Notes under the pieces: model-generated
Told to the model about the DNA's origin: nothing
The model's input: only the letters and a program-made list of their open reading frames with translations
Databases searched by the model: none
In this document: positions 4,897 through 6,041 of the stretch, piece after piece
How the letters are laid out: each line of letters opens with the position of its first letter
Position numbering within the stretch: position 1 is the stretch's first letter
Made by a program: the position numbers and the translations under genes
Origin: Ramlibacter sp.
GTDB taxonomy: Bacteria; Pseudomonadota; Gammaproteobacteria; Burkholderiales; Burkholderiaceae_C
Direction: 5' to 3'
DNA: 6,041 nucleotides
Assembly (NCBI GenBank): GCA_026785815.1
Contig: JAJAZH010000308.1
Coordinates: 1-6,041, forward strand

Positions 4897-5928
4897 ATGT
4901 CCATCACCCCCCAGGAAGCGCTGCAGCGCACCATCGAGCACCGCGAGATCTTCCACGACGAGATGTTGCATGTCGTGCGCCTGATCATGAGCGGCGAGCT
5001 ATCGCCCGTGATGATGGCGGCCCTGATCACCGGCCTGCGGGTCAAGAAGGAAACCATCGGCGAGATCACCGCCGCGGCGCAGGTGATGCGCGAGTTCTCG
5101 ACCAAGGTCCATGTCGCCGACAAGAAGCACCTGGTCGACATCGTCGGCACCGGCGGCGACGGCTCGCACACCTTCAATATCTCGACCTGCTCGATGTTCA
5201 TTGCCGCGGCCGCCGGGGCCAAGGTCAGCAAGCACGGCGGACGCAGCGTCTCCAGCAAGAGCGGCAGCGCCGACGTGCTCGAAAGCCTGGGCCTGAACAT
5301 CCACCTCGCGCCTGAGGCGATCGCCAGGTGCATCGCCGAAGTCGGCATCGGCTTCATGTTCGCGCCCAACCACCATCCGGCGATGAAGAACGTCGCGCCG
5401 ATCAGGAAGGAGCTGGGCGTGCGCACCATCTTCAACATCCTGGGGCCGCTGACCAACCCGGCCAGCGCGCCGAACATCCTGATGGGCGTGTTCCACCCCG
5501 ACCTGGTGGGCATCCAGGTGCGGGCGCTGCAGCGCCTGGGCGCCGAGCACGCGGTCGTGGTGTACGGCCGCGACGGCATGGACGAAGTCAGCCTGGGCGC
5601 CGCGACCATGGTGGGCGAACTGCGCAACGGCGAGATCACCGAGTACGAAATCCACCCGGAGGATTTCGGGCTGCCGATGGCCAGCAACCGGGCGCTGAGG
5701 GTCGAGACGCCAGAGCAGTCGATGGCGATGCTGATCGGAGTGCTGGACAACCAGGCCGGCGCGCCGCGCGACATCGCGATCCTCAATGCGGGTGTCGCGC
5801 TGTACGCCGCCAACGTGGCGCCTTCGATGAAGGACGGCATCGTGAAAGCACGCTCGGCGGTGGAAAGCGGCGCCGCCAAGGCGCGGCTCGAGCAGCTGGT
5901 CGCGTTGTCGCGCTCCCTGGGCGGCTGA
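4897..5928 (+). CDS. trpD: Anthranilate phosphoribosyltransferase
   Basis: This enzyme of 343 residues, normal for a stand-alone TrpD, joins anthranilate to PRPP to give N-(5'-phosphoribosyl)anthranilate. Visible features are an N-terminal helical domain with ITGLRVKKETIGEI (44-57), the PRPP/Mg loop VGTGGDGSHTFNIST (83-97), KHGGRSVSSKSGSADVLE (112-129), the anthranilate-site region FAPNHHPAMK (155-164) with R170 and R176 downstream, NILGPLTNP (180-188), and the DGMDEVSL acidic motif (226-233; metal-binding D228 and E230 by family analogy). In characterised enzymes the second motif usually reads KHGNR. Here the Asn is Gly115. There is no TrpG domain, unlike the E. coli TrpGD fusion, which agrees with the separate trpG here. 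ATG 4897 was chosen over the in-frame ATG at 4885 because GGAG (4887-4890) overlaps the latter and is spaced 6 nt from the former, and because MSITPQEAL is the usual N-terminus. trpC starts 4 nt after the stop. Confidence 0.97.
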   Translation: MSITPQEALQRTIEHREIFHDEMLHVVRLIMSGELSPVMMAALITGLRVKKETIGEITAAAQVMREFSTKVHVADKKHLVDIVGTGGDGSHTFNISTCSMFIAAAAGAKVSKHGGRSVSSKSGSADVLESLGLNIHLAPEAIARCIAEVGIGFMFAPNHHPAMKNVAPIRKELGVRTIFNILGPLTNPASAPNILMGVFHPDLVGIQVRALQRLGAEHAVVVYGRDGMDEVSLGAATMVGELRNGEITEYEIHPEDFGLPMASNRALRVETPEQSMAMLIGVLDNQAGAPRDIAILNAGVALYAANVAPSMKDGIVKARSAVESGAAKARLEQLVALSRSLGG

Positions 5929-5932
5929 CCGC

Positions 5933-6041
5933 ATGTCCGACATCCTCGACCAGATCGTCGCCGTCAAGCGGAGTGAAATCGCCGCGGCGCAAAAGCGCAA
6001 GCCGCTGGCCGCCATGCGGGCCGATGCGCAGAGCCGGGTGC
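5933..6041 (+). CDS. trpC: Indole-3-glycerol phosphate synthase, N-terminal fragment (3' end outside window)
   Basis: Only the first 36 codons are present. The fragment MSDILDQIVAVKRSEI followed by a charged, alanine-rich helix matches the N-terminal helix of stand-alone bacterial TrpC. That enzyme closes 1-(2-carboxyphenylamino)-1-deoxyribulose 5-phosphate to indole-3-glycerol phosphate. The catalytic residues lie downstream of the window, so the call rests on this N-terminus and on the position 4 nt after the trpD stop, the usual trpD-trpC order. No strong ribosome-binding site is seen (only GGGCGG in the last trpD codons), so translation is probably coupled to trpD. Confidence 0.9.
   Translation, partial: MSDILDQIVAVKRSEIAAAQKRKPLAAMRADAQSRV

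Noticed and set aside
4473..5879. A 468-codon open frame on the - strand opposite lysE and trpD
   Set aside because: No motif or plausible start context is seen, and the composition (Ser, Arg and Pro rich) is that of a shadow of the trpD codons.

Overview
The window is GC-rich, gene-dense DNA in which every complete or partial gene lies on the + strand. It holds most of a tryptophan biosynthesis cluster. In order it contains: the 3' half of trpE, a secreted nucleotide pyrophosphatase/phosphodiesterase-type alkaline phosphatase superfamily gene, trpG, a low-specificity L-threonine aldolase gene (ltaE), a LysE/RhtB-type amino-acid exporter gene, trpD, and the first 36 codons of trpC. From memory, the TrpE motif MQVQVGQRIKK, the TrpD motif KHGGRSVSSKSGSADVLE and the start of TrpC (MSDILDQIVAVKR) fit betaproteobacteria of the Burkholderiales best. 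A xanthomonad-like gammaproteobacterium is the main alternative. This placement is inference from recognised motifs, not from a search.

Layout: trpE ends at 788. A 188-bp non-coding gap follows (789-976), the only sizeable one in the window. It holds a strong GC hairpin with a T-rich tail (896-925), a short direct repeat and some weaker alternative hairpins. From 977 onward the genes are packed tightly. The phosphodiesterase gene ends 14 nt before trpG, trpG overlaps ltaE in an ATGA, ltaE is 7 nt from lysE, lysE is 18 nt from trpD, and trpD is 4 nt from trpC. Several ribosome-binding sites overlap or directly follow the upstream stop codon, which suggests translational coupling and one transcription unit from the phosphodiesterase gene through trpC.

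Function: TrpE and TrpG form anthranilate synthase, which makes anthranilate from chorismate and glutamine. TrpD adds phosphoribosyl from PRPP, and TrpC makes indole-3-glycerol phosphate. Three genes with no known role in tryptophan synthesis are built into this cluster: an exported phosphodiesterase, a PLP-dependent threonine aldolase and an amino-acid exporter. The aldolase and exporter form a plausible pair for amino-acid turnover and efflux. The exported phosphodiesterase has no obvious link to the pathway.

I found no mobile element, CRISPR array, tRNA or rRNA. The enzymes are recognisable and appear intact. The interest lies in the gene arrangement and a few possible RNA-level controls, not in a clearly new system.
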